Source of the DNA: Chloroflexi bacterium UBA6019
GTDB lineage: Bacteria > Chloroflexota > Dormibacteria > Dormibacterales > Dormibacteraceae
Direction of reading: 5' to 3'
DNA length: 8,583 nucleotides
Assembly: GCA_002427995.1 (NCBI GenBank)
Contig: DIZV01000113.1
Coordinates: 1 to 8,583, forward strand
This document shows positions 1 to 5,888 of this stretch, piece after piece. Numbering within the stretch: position 1 is the stretch's first letter; every line of letters begins with the position of its first letter. The notes under the pieces are model-generated. The model was not told where the DNA came from. It did not search any database and saw only the letters and a program-made list of their open reading frames with translations. The position numbers and the translations under genes were made by a program.

Positions 1-579
1 GCCGAGCAGCTCGGCTGGCGGCTGCCGGACGAGATCATCATCCCGATCGCCTCCGGCTGCCAGTTCGTCAAGCACCGGCGGGCGGTGGGGGAGATGATCG
101 AGGTGGGCCTCGTCGACGCGGGCTCCCGGCTGCCCGCCCTGACCGGCGCCCAGGCGCTCGGCTGCGCGCCGGTCTACAACGCCTGGCGCGACGGCACCGA
201 GACGGTGCTACCGGTGAAGCCCGACACCATCGCCAAGTCGATCGCGATCGGCAACCCCTCGGACGGCTCCTACGTGGTCCGGATCGCGAGGGAGACGGGA
301 GGGGTCGTCGAGGCGGTCACCGAGGAGGAGATCGTGGACTCGATCCGCCTCCTCGCCCGGACCGAGGGCATCTTCACCGAGACCGCCGGGGGCGTCACCG
401 TCGGGGTCCTCGCCAAGCTGGCCCGGGCCGGCCGCTGGAAGGGCGACGAGGTGGTCGTCGCCTACATCACCGGGCACGGCCTGAAGACCGCCGAGGCGGT
501 CGCCGCCGCGTCACCCTCGGGAAGGCGGTTCGAAATAGACCCGTCCCTGAAATCGTTCAAGGAATCGGTGAAGATTTAG
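1..579 (+). CDS. thrC: Threonine synthase, C-terminal part (5' end outside window)
   Basis: PLP-dependent enzyme converting O-phosphohomoserine to threonine in the cytoplasm. The frame is open from base 1, so this is the C-terminal 192 residues of a protein that is about 430 residues in Streptomyces-type homologues. Visible family segments are PIASG (residues 15-19 of the fragment), which follows the cofactor-binding core; a segment around TIAKSIAIGNP (76-86); the highly conserved LLARTEGIFTETAGGVTVG (118-136); and TGHGLKT (157-163) near the C-terminus. An in-frame ATG at 85 is internal, since homology continues upstream of it. The next gene starts 2 bp after the stop, so the two are almost certainly co-transcribed. 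The same thrC to MoaD/ThiS-like order is, from memory, found in Streptomyces. The ending is complete and there are no visible lesions. Confidence 0.93.
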   Translation, partial: AEQLGWRLPDEIIIPIASGCQFVKHRRAVGEMIEVGLVDAGSRLPALTGAQALGCAPVYNAWRDGTETVLPVKPDTIAKSIAIGNPSDGSYVVRIARETGGVVEAVTEEEIVDSIRLLARTEGIFTETAGGVTVGVLAKLARAGRWKGDEVVVAYITGHGLKTAEAVAAASPSGRRFEIDPSLKSFKESVKI

Positions 580-581
580 AA

Positions 582-866
582 GTGGCAACAGTGAGAATCC
601 CCGGCCCCCTTCGGTCCCTCTCCCAGGGCGAGGCCACGGTCGTGATCGAGGCGGGCGACGTGCGCGGCGCGATCGACCAGCTCGACTCCCGTTTCCCCGG
701 CTTCCGGGACCGGCTCCTGGACCCGGCCGGGAACCTGCGCCAGTTCGTCAACGTCTACCTCAACGACGAGGACGTCCGCTTCGGCGGCGGCCTCGACAGC
801 AAGCTCGAGGAGCGGGACGAGGTCTCGATCATTCCCGCGGTGGCCGGGGGCGTTCGCCGGACTTAG
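582..866 (+). CDS. cysO: CysO/MoaD/ThiS-like ubiquitin-fold sulfur carrier protein with masked Gly-Gly
   Basis: Small beta-grasp sulfur carrier of 94 residues. The segment FVNVYLNDEDVRFGGGL (residues 55-71) and the ending IIPAVAGG (83-90) closely match mycobacterial CysO as I recall it. CysO is activated at its terminal glycine, becomes a thiocarboxylate and donates sulfur to O-phosphoserine-derived aminoacrylate on CysM. Here the di-glycine (89-90) is not terminal: four residues, VRRT, follow. A JAMM/Mpn-type protease such as Mec would have to expose it. The GTG start at 582 is chosen because MATVRIP aligns with the CysO N-terminus; a second GTG at 591 is possible. It lies 2 bp after thrC and 11 bp before a NIL-domain gene. 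The thrC linkage suggests its sulfur may serve the threonine/homocysteine branch, but cysteine synthesis is equally open. Confidence 0.88.
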   Translation: MATVRIPGPLRSLSQGEATVVIEAGDVRGAIDQLDSRFPGFRDRLLDPAGNLRQFVNVYLNDEDVRFGGGLDSKLEERDEVSIIPAVAGGVRRT

Positions 867-869
867 ACT
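864..869 (+). promoter_or_regulatory. Candidate -10 box (TAGACT) for a leaderless transcript
   Basis: TAGACT matches the actinobacterial TAnnnT -10 pattern and overlaps the stop codon of the cysO-like gene. It ends 8 bases before the ATG at 878, so initiation 7-8 bases downstream would start at or next to the AUG. No convincing -35 is seen, and there is no Shine-Dalgarno in the 11-bp gap. It could be chance, as the gene may simply be read through from thrC. Confidence 0.3.
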
Positions 870-877
870 TCGCCTCG

Positions 878-1117
878 ATGGCGAGACGGCGGGTGCGGCT
901 GATCTTCGGGCGGGACCTCGTGACCGAGCCGGTCATCTATCACCTGGGCAAGAACTACCAGGTGGTCACCAACATCCGCCGGGCGGACGTCACCCACGAC
1001 GAGGGCTGGGTGCTGCTCGAGATGTCGGGCGAGCCGGACGAGCTCGACCGCGGCGTCGCCTTCCTCGAGTCGCGCGGGGTCCGGGTGGAGCCGGTCGAGG
1101 GCGACGTCGTCGAGTAG
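878..1117 (+). CDS. Stand-alone NIL-domain protein
   Basis: A 79-residue protein that is essentially one NIL domain, the small ferredoxin-like ligand-binding fold found at the C-terminus of the methionine importer ATPase MetN and fused to ferredoxin domains in anaerobic homocysteine-synthesis proteins. The family pattern is visible: VRLIFGRDLVTEPVIYHL (residues 6-23), an N-I pair after the first helix (32-33), a hydrophobic strand WVLLEMSG (44-51), then an acidic helix and EPDELDRGVAFLESRGVRVE. No transporter or ferredoxin partner is fused to it. It follows the sulfur carrier by 11 bp, with no Shine-Dalgarno before the ATG. A role in sensing or binding methionine, or a related sulfur amino acid, in the thrC-cysO block is inference; the fold assignment is firm. 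Confidence 0.82.
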   Translation: MARRRVRLIFGRDLVTEPVIYHLGKNYQVVTNIRRADVTHDEGWVLLEMSGEPDELDRGVAFLESRGVRVEPVEGDVVE

Positions 1118-1127
1118 CCGGCCGGAC

Positions 1128-1157
1128 TGGACAGCCAAGGGTCGGGGGGATTAGGCT
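1128..1157 (+). promoter_or_regulatory. Candidate sigma70-type promoter upstream of the ABM-like gene
   Basis: TGGACA (1128-1133; five of six match the TTGACA -35 consensus) is followed after 18 bases by TAGGCT (1152-1157), a TAnnnT -10 box. Transcription would begin near 1164 and give a leader of about 40 nt that includes the GGAG before the ATG at 1203. This is the best-formed promoter in the window. Confidence 0.42.
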
Positions 1158-1202
1158 CGGCAGGTACTCGGAGGCCTCGTTGTTCCTCATGGGGGTGGAG
1201 CA

Positions 1203-1838
1203 ATGTACGGACGGCTGACCAGGATCAAGGGCTCGCCGGATGGACTCGAAGAGAGCGTTCGCACGTTCGAGAAGGACGTGGCCGCCCCGGCGCGAGGAGA
1301 ACCCGGCTTTCGCGGTCTCGCCCTGATGGGCAATCGCGAGACAGGGGACGCGATCGCCATTGCCTACTGGGAGGACAAGGCCGCGATGGAGGCGAGCGCG
1401 GAGAAGATGAAGCAGATCCGCGCGGCTCACGCCGCGGCCTCCGGCGGAAAGCTGACCATCACCAGCGTCGAGAGCGGCGAGGTCGTCTCGATGGAGCGGG
1501 TGGGCGATCCGCGGGCGGGCACCTTCGCCCGGATCAACACCGTCGACGGCAAGCCGGAGTTGGCCGACGCCGCCATCTCCGCCTACAAAGCGCAGGTTCT
1601 GCCGCTACTCAAAACGCTCCGCGGCTTCCGGTCGGCCGTGGCGACCGTGAACCGCGAGACCGGGCGGGTCGTCGTCGGCACCGTCTGGGAGACTGCCGCG
1701 GACCGGGAGGCGAGCGATTCCAAGGTCGCGGAGCTGCGCAAGTCGACGGCGGCGGCGGGCGGCGGCTCGAGCGCCAAGGTGGAGCTGTTGGAGATCGTCT
1801 TCGCCGACATCCCGGCGGGGGCTCGTACCGGGGGCTGA
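1203..1838 (+). CDS. Tandem ABM-like (dimeric alpha/beta barrel) protein
   Basis: A 211-residue soluble protein made of two copies of one ferredoxin-like unit of the antibiotic-biosynthesis-monooxygenase/DABB type. The internal duplication is plain: GFRGLALMGNRETG (35-48) with a following YWED corresponds to GFRSAVATVNRETG (141-154) with a following VWET, offset by 106 residues. Each half starts with a strand (RLTRIKG; ARINTVDG), and a linker falls around residues 97-106. Such proteins may be cofactorless monooxygenases, heme-degrading enzymes or stress-related binding proteins. No catalytic residue is diagnostic here, so no reaction can be named. The ATG is preceded by GGAG only 2 bases away, with the G-rich GGGGGTGG just upstream. 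It has its own likely promoter and is probably independent of the upstream block. The short C-terminal tail after residue 203 looks disordered. Confidence 0.8.
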   Translation: MYGRLTRIKGSPDGLEESVRTFEKDVAAPARGEPGFRGLALMGNRETGDAIAIAYWEDKAAMEASAEKMKQIRAAHAAASGGKLTITSVESGEVVSMERVGDPRAGTFARINTVDGKPELADAAISAYKAQVLPLLKTLRGFRSAVATVNRETGRVVVGTVWETAADREASDSKVAELRKSTAAAGGGSSAKVELLEIVFADIPAGARTGG

Positions 1839-1861
1839 AAACCGGGCCGGGGGGCGGCCGC

Positions 1862-1867
1862 TAACCT
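1862..1867 (+). promoter_or_regulatory. Candidate -10 box (TAACCT) for mnmA
   Basis: TAACCT fits TAnnnT and sits 9 bases before the mnmA ATG at 1877, inside the 38-bp gap after the ABM-like gene. Its placement resembles the TAGACT box at 864 and fits near-leaderless transcription. There is no Shine-Dalgarno in front of mnmA. A -35 is at best weak (CTGAAA at 1835-1840 with a long 21-base spacer). Confidence 0.33.
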
Positions 1868-1876
1868 TTTCGCGAG

Positions 1877-2932
1877 ATGAAGGTGGCGGTCGCCATTTCC
1901 GGTGGCGTCGACTCCTCGGTCGCCGCGGCGCTGCTGGTAGCGGCGGGGCACGAGGTGGTCGGCATCACGCTCCAGCAGTGGCCGCGCGACGACGAGGCGG
2001 AGCTGGAGCGGCATGGCGGCTGCTGCTCGCTCTCGGCGGTTTCGGACGCCCGCCGGGTCGCTGGCCTGCTCGGGATCCCGTACTACGTGTGGAACCTCGA
2101 GCGCGAGTTCGGCGAGCGCGTGATCGAGCCCTTCCACGCGGCCTACCTCGCTGGCCGAACGCCCAACCCCTGCCTCAGCTGCAACGCCTTTGTGCGCTTC
2201 GACCTGATGCTCTCGCGGGTCCTCGCGCTCGGCTTTGACGCGATGGCCACCGGACATTACGCGCGGATCGTGGAGGGGGTGGCAGGGCCCGAGCTGCACG
2301 AGGCGGCGGACCCGGCCAAGGACCAGTCCTACATGCTCTACCACCTCGACCAGGGACGGCTGCGCCGGCTCCGCTTCCCGCTCGGCGGCATGACCAAGAC
2401 CGAGACCCGCTCCCACGCGGTCGAGTTCGGCCTGCCGGTCGCCGCCAAGCCGGACTCGCAGGAGATCTGCTTCGTGCCGCCCGGCCGCACCGCCGACTAC
2501 CTGGCCGAGCACCTGCCGGTGAGCCCCGGCCCGATGGTCGAGGGCTCCGGCCGGGAGGTCGGCCGCCACCGCGGCACGCCGCTCTACACGGTCGGCCAGC
2601 GAACCGGCTGGCTATCACTGCGAGAGCCTGGGCCCTGGTACGTGCTCCGGGTCGAGCCAGGCTCGAACCGCCTCGTGGTGGGCCGGAGCGGGGAGCAGGG
2701 CGTGTCGGCGGTGAGGCTCGACGCGGTCAGCTTCGTCGACGGCTCCCGACCCGCCGGCCCGGTCGCCTGCGCGGCTCGGCTCCGCTACCACGCGCGGGCG
2801 GTTGAGGCGACCTTCGACGGCGGTCTCCTCGAGCTCTCCGAGCCGGTCGCGGGCGTGGCCCCGGGGCAGGCGGCGGTGCTCTACGCGCAGACCCGGGTGC
2901 TCGGCGGAGGGATCATCGCCTCCCGATCCTGA
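1877..2932 (+). CDS. mnmA: tRNA-specific 2-thiouridylase MnmA
   Basis: Cytoplasmic enzyme that adenylates and then thiolates C2 of uridine 34 in Lys, Glu and Gln tRNAs. The 351-residue length is normal for bacterial MnmA. The PP-loop SGGVDSS is at residues 8-14, with GGCCSL near 47-52 and DARRVAGLLGIP at 57-68. Next come TPNPCLSCN (95-103) carrying the first catalytic cysteine Cys99, TGHYAR (125-130), KDQSYML (148-154), and SQEICF (194-199) carrying the second catalytic cysteine Cys198. TVGQRTG (238-244) opens the C-terminal tRNA-binding beta domains. Both cysteines and the ATP site are intact, so the gene looks functional. The start has a TAnnnT box 9 bases upstream. The sulfur it transfers normally comes from a cysteine desulfurase relay; a link with the carrier at 582 is possible but not shown. 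It ends 23 bp before a small membrane protein gene. Confidence 0.96.
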   Translation: MKVAVAISGGVDSSVAAALLVAAGHEVVGITLQQWPRDDEAELERHGGCCSLSAVSDARRVAGLLGIPYYVWNLEREFGERVIEPFHAAYLAGRTPNPCLSCNAFVRFDLMLSRVLALGFDAMATGHYARIVEGVAGPELHEAADPAKDQSYMLYHLDQGRLRRLRFPLGGMTKTETRSHAVEFGLPVAAKPDSQEICFVPPGRTADYLAEHLPVSPGPMVEGSGREVGRHRGTPLYTVGQRTGWLSLREPGPWYVLRVEPGSNRLVVGRSGEQGVSAVRLDAVSFVDGSRPAGPVACAARLRYHARAVEATFDGGLLELSEPVAGVAPGQAAVLYAQTRVLGGGIIASRS

Positions 2933-2955
2933 ACCGCCATACTCCTACTCCGGAA

Positions 2956-3177
2956 ATGGATTCGCTGCTCGACCGGCTCGCCGCGCTCGACGCGGCCCGG
3001 CTGGTCGCCGTCGCCGGGACGCTCCTGCTGCTGCTGATCGACGCCGCCTGGGTCACCTCCGCGGCGACCGCGCCGTGGGCCGCGGGACAGCTGGTGGCGG
3101 CCATCCTGGCCACGGCAGTCGGCGCGCTGGGCCTTCTGTATGCTTTCCGACTCGGAACTCCGTCCGCCTCGATATAG
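2956..3177 (+). CDS. Small two-helix membrane protein, unrecognised
   Basis: A 73-residue protein that I do not assign to any family. It has a short amphipathic N-terminus (MDSLLDRLAALDAARL), a hydrophobic helix at about 16-35 containing an acidic residue (Asp29), a short Thr/Ala/Pro/Trp turn, a second helix at about 44-64, and a hydrophilic tail. High GC at third positions through most of its length supports real coding, but this falls away in the last 15 codons or so. It starts 23 bp after mnmA and ends 19 bp before the preferred nuoJ start. Its position at the head of the complex I-like block makes it a candidate accessory membrane subunit. It does not resemble NuoA, NuoH or NuoK by eye. 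No good Shine-Dalgarno is seen; CATACT at 2938-2943 is a weak -10 candidate. Confidence 0.6.
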   Translation: MDSLLDRLAALDAARLVAVAGTLLLLLIDAAWVTSAATAPWAAGQLVAAILATAVGALGLLYAFRLGTPSASI

Positions 3178-3179
3178 GC

Positions 3180-3185
3180 AGAAGG
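3180..3185 (+). promoter_or_regulatory. Candidate Shine-Dalgarno (AGAAGG) for the nuoJ-like gene
   Basis: AGAAGG lies 11 bases before the TTG at 3197, inside a locally AT-richer patch (about 3133-3199) that looks intergenic. The same patch holds TATAGG (3173-3178), a possible -10 element. Together they favour TTG 3197 over the upstream ATG at 3140 as the start of the nuoJ-like gene. Confidence 0.35.
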
Positions 3186-3196
3186 TAGCTGGTTTT

Positions 3197-3685
3197 TTGG
3201 ACACCCTCCACTCGGTGCTCTTCTACGCGTTCGCGGCCCTGACCGTGGGCGGAGGTCTCGTCACCTCCCTGCTCGGTGGACGCGCCCGCGCGCTCGGCGT
3301 CGCGGCCGTGGGGGTGGGCCTCGCCGGTCTCTACGCCGACCTCGATGCGGGCTACGCGGCGCTCGTCATCCTGGTCGCGCTGGGTGCCTGCGCGGTCCTC
3401 CTGCTCGGCCTGGCAGGTCCCCGCTTCGCGGCCGCCGACCTCGAGCCGGCCGGCCTCGCCCGCCAGCTCGGCGCCGCCCTCGCCGGGGTCGTCTTCCTGG
3501 CCCTCGCCTACGTCGCCTTCCGCGGCCGCTACGCCGGGGGGACCGCCTCCATCGGTGCCGTCAACGCCGCTGCCGTCGGCAGGCTCCTGCTCGGCCGCGA
3601 GGCGCTCGGCGTCGAGGCCCTGGCGGCGGCCCTGCTGGTGGCGGTCGCGGCGGGCGGGCTGATCGCCCGGGGCCGCCCGCGATGA
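3197..3685 (+). CDS. NuoJ-like complex I membrane subunit (divergent)
   Basis: Hydrophobic 162-residue protein with about five membrane segments, matching NuoJ in length, topology and place immediately before a NuoK-like gene. The first helix begins at once after the start (SVLFYAFAALTVGGG, residues 6-20). The NuoJ signature region, normally ending in a Tyr-containing 'vYvGAvmVLf' helix with the pi-bulge used for coupling, reads LVILVALGACAVLLLGL (56-72), so the Tyr position is Ala. The last helix (about 139-157) follows the NuoJ-like GRLLLG turn. The TTG start is chosen because third-position GC jumps to nearly 100% right after it and homology begins there; an ATG at 3140 would add 19 residues and overlap the previous gene. 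The stop overlaps the next start in ATGA. NuoJ identity is likely; full activity is doubtful given its neighbours. Confidence 0.72.
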   Translation: MDTLHSVLFYAFAALTVGGGLVTSLLGGRARALGVAAVGVGLAGLYADLDAGYAALVILVALGACAVLLLGLAGPRFAAADLEPAGLARQLGAALAGVVFLALAYVAFRGRYAGGTASIGAVNAAAVGRLLLGREALGVEALAAALLVAVAAGGLIARGRPR

Positions 3686-3957
3686 CGGTCGGGGTGGTCC
3701 ACTTCCTCTTCGTCGGCGCCTTTCTCTTCGCCGCCGGCGCCTTCGTCGCGGCGCGGCGACCCAGCCTTGGGGCCGCGCTGGCGGGCGTTCCCCTCCTGCT
3801 CGGTGGCGCGGGCCTCGACCTCGTCGCGGCCGACCGCTTCACGGCCTCCTTCCGGGACCCGGTCGGCGGCCAGGGGTTCGCGATCGCGGTCGCCGTGATG
3901 GCGCTCGCCTTCGTCGGGCTGGGCTCCGTGCTGGCACGGCTGGAGACACCCCGCTGA
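3682..3957 (+). CDS. NuoK-like complex I subunit lacking both channel glutamates
   Basis: A 91-residue, three-helix protein with the length, topology and gene position of NuoK (4L/MrpC family). Family landmarks remain: a His-containing first helix with LFAAGAF (residues 15-21), the RR pair (25-26) before helix 2, a loop with DPVGGQGFA (59-67), and a closing amphipathic end. In NuoK, helix 2 carries a Glu (E. coli Glu36, in IGLE) and helix 3 another (Glu72, in AAAEA); both are important for proton transfer. Here the corresponding segments read AGVPLLL (34-40) and VMALAFVGLG (72-81), with no Glu in any helix. Asp46 at the end of helix 2 is the only acidic residue near the membrane. It overlaps nuoJ-like by ATGA. 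It is probably part of a modified or non-pumping arm. Confidence 0.75.
   Translation: MTVGVVHFLFVGAFLFAAGAFVAARRPSLGAALAGVPLLLGGAGLDLVAADRFTASFRDPVGGQGFAIAVAVMALAFVGLGSVLARLETPR
3942..3945 (+). promoter_or_regulatory. Shine-Dalgarno (GGAG) positioned for a CTG start at 3954
   Basis: GGAG within CTGGAGAC lies at the end of the nuoK-like gene, 8 bases before CTG 3954, a good spacing. No comparable site precedes GTG 4014, the first conventional start in that frame. This site therefore bears directly on where the nuoL-like protein begins. Confidence 0.48.
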
Positions 3958-5888
3958 CCTCCATCCTGACCCCGGCCCTGGTCTTCCTCGCGGTCGCTTC
4001 GCCGACCCGGTCGGTGGCCCCCGGTGGCTTCCATTTCGACCCCGCGACCACCCTCGGCTGGTCGGTCCCGATGATCGTCCTCGGACCCCTCCTGGTCTTC
4101 CTGATGATCGCGGTCGGCGTCCGCGGCCGCCGCGCCGCGGCCAACCTGGCGCTGCTCGCGCCGCTGGTCTCGCTGGTCGGGGTGCTGCTCGCCGGCGCCG
4201 CCGGCTTCCGGCAGACCGCGCCCCATGACGGCTCCTACCAGTGGCTGAACGTGGCGACCGCCTTCAGCGGCCCCTCCCAGTTCCAGAACTACGTCTTCGA
4301 CGTCGGGATCCGGGTCAGCCACCTGACGGTGGTCCTCCTGCTGGCGACGCTCGCCGCCTCGTTCGCGATCCTCGCCTGGAGCCGCGCTGGCGCCCGCGGC
4401 GAACCCTCGGCCGCACGCTACTACGGCCTCCTGACGCTGCTGCTGGGGGCAACGCTCGGGGTGATCGGCAGCACCGACCTGGCGGAGCTGTTCGTCTTCT
4501 GGATGATCGCCGGGGTGGCCATCTACCTGCTCCTCTCGAACAGCTGGGCCGACGAGGCGGCGACGCGGGCGGCCCGCCTCGCGCTGGCTCTGCCGGCCCT
4601 CGCCGACATGGCGCTGCTTGCCGGGATCGGGCTCCTCTACTCGCGCTACGGCCAGCTCAACCTCGATCACCTGATCCCTCTTCTGACCAAGACCCAGGGA
4701 GCGGGCCCGAAGGCGCTGATGGCCGCCGCGCTGCTGCTCTTCGCCGGGGCGGCGGGGCGGATCGGGCTCTTCCCGCTCCAGGGCTGGCTGACCCGGGCGG
4801 AGGCGGTCTCGAGCGGCGCCCTGGCGGCCGCCGAGGGCTTCTCCTCCCTGCTCGTGGCCGCGCTGCTGGTCAAGGTGCTGCCGCTCTTCGTCGCCTTCGG
4901 CCGGACCCCGCTCGAGGTCGTGGCGACCGTGGCGGCGGTGAGCGCGTTGGTGCTGGCGCTTGTCGCCCTCACCAGCCCGGAGGCGCGGCGGGCGGTGACC
5001 GCCGCCGGCATCGCCCTCTCGGCGCTGGCGATCCTCGCCTTCGCCCACCCCTTCGAGGTCGCCCCGGCCGCCGTCCTCCTCGCCGCCGTCGGCCTCGCCC
5101 GGGTGGCGGCGGTGCTGGCGACCGGGACGCTCGCGGCCGGGATGCGAACGCCGCTCCTGGCCGAGATGGGGGAGGGCTTCCGGCGCCTGCGGGTCAGCAC
5201 CCTCACCCTGCCCGCCGCCGCCGTCGGCCTCCTCGCCGGGATCGGGATCGTCGTCGCCGGCGGCGTCTCGCTCTCCTGGTGGTGGGTGGCGATCTTCGCG
5301 GCCGGGCTGGCGCTCGGCTCGCTGGCGCTCTTCCGGGTCTACTTCAGCGCCGGCCACGCACTGCTTCCCCGGCGGCGGGGTTTCGACCCCAACCGGGTCC
5401 GCCCGGCCCCGGCGGCGATGACCCGGGCGCCGCTCCTCCTCGCCCTGCTCGCCGGGGCCCTTGCCCTGGCGCTCGCCAGCCCGCGCTGGCTGAACTTCCT
5501 CGACCACCGGACGCATCCCACGCCGAGCCCGGAGCTGGTGCTGGCGTGGCTCGCCGCGCCGGTGGCCGGCCTGCTGCTGGCAGCCGTCCTCTACCGCTTC
5601 GCGGCCGGCGCCGGCCGGCGGCTCTCCGCCGGCGGCGCGGCGCTCTGGTCGGCGACGCTGGGGCTCGGCCGGGCGACCGTCCAGCGCCGGGTCGTGGAGC
5701 CCTCGCTGGAGCTGGCGGAGCTGGGTGAGGAGCGCGGCCTGCGCGGTGGCGAGGCGTGGATCGGGCGCCTGGTGACCGACTCCTCGCGCCTCCTCGCGCT
5801 GCCGGCGCCGGTCCTCCCGCTGCTCGTCGCCGTCGCCGTGCTGGTCGCCGTGGCGGCCGCCCTCCTGGCGCCGGGGGTGTACCGGTGA
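3954..5888 (+). CDS. NuoL-like antiporter-type subunit with altered proton channel; probable CTG start
   Basis: Large polytopic membrane protein, 644 residues from CTG 3954 or 624 from GTG 4014. Residue numbers here count from the GTG. It has NuoL order: N-terminal helices, the TM4-5 region TDLAELFVFWM (154-164), TM7 with GRIGLFPLQGWL (248-259), and a C-terminal amphipathic stretch (about 540-590) followed by a last helix (about 598-619), as in the NuoL lateral-helix tail. Key family residues differ: the WE glutamate of TM5 is Met164, the TM7 lysine (GKSAQ) is Arg249, the PDAM.GPTPVSALIHA region reads RAEAVSSGALAAAE so the TM8 His is lost, and the DIKxxxAYST motif is gone. CTG is preferred because it has a GGAG 8 bases upstream, gives a CTGA overlap with nuoK like the neighbouring junctions, and adds an N-terminus resembling that of the next gene. 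It ends in a GTGA overlap. Confidence 0.78.
   Translation: MTSILTPALVFLAVASPTRSVAPGGFHFDPATTLGWSVPMIVLGPLLVFLMIAVGVRGRRAAANLALLAPLVSLVGVLLAGAAGFRQTAPHDGSYQWLNVATAFSGPSQFQNYVFDVGIRVSHLTVVLLLATLAASFAILAWSRAGARGEPSAARYYGLLTLLLGATLGVIGSTDLAELFVFWMIAGVAIYLLLSNSWADEAATRAARLALALPALADMALLAGIGLLYSRYGQLNLDHLIPLLTKTQGAGPKALMAAALLLFAGAAGRIGLFPLQGWLTRAEAVSSGALAAAEGFSSLLVAALLVKVLPLFVAFGRTPLEVVATVAAVSALVLALVALTSPEARRAVTAAGIALSALAILAFAHPFEVAPAAVLLAAVGLARVAAVLATGTLAAGMRTPLLAEMGEGFRRLRVSTLTLPAAAVGLLAGIGIVVAGGVSLSWWWVAIFAAGLALGSLALFRVYFSAGHALLPRRRGFDPNRVRPAPAAMTRAPLLLALLAGALALALASPRWLNFLDHRTHPTPSPELVLAWLAAPVAGLLLAAVLYRFAAGAGRRLSAGGAALWSATLGLGRATVQRRVVEPSLELAELGEERGLRGGEAWIGRLVTDSSRLLALPAPVLPLLVAVAVLVAVAAALLAPGVYR

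Noticed and set aside
990..1430. 146-residue - strand ORF across the 1118-1202 gap
   Set aside because: It covers the NIL and ABM-like genes in antisense, with a low-complexity Arg/Pro-rich C-terminus and no motifs.
1839..1876. Terminator in the GC-rich gap before mnmA
   Set aside because: CGGGCCGGGGGGCGGCCG lacks a good long stem, and the following T run is only four bases.
3140..3196. ATG 3140 as start of the nuoJ-like gene
   Set aside because: It would overlap the 73-residue gene by 38 bases. The 19 added codons have low third-position GC and no family similarity, and there is no Shine-Dalgarno.
3561..5516. 651-residue open frame on the - strand
   Set aside because: It is opposite the nuoJ/K/L-like genes, is Arg/Gly/Pro/Glu-rich low-complexity protein, and reflects the lack of stops in GC-rich antisense frames.
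4241..5728. 495-residue open frame on the + strand inside the nuoL-like gene
   Set aside because: Out of frame with the recognisable membrane protein; its product is an Arg/Gly/Pro-rich shadow.
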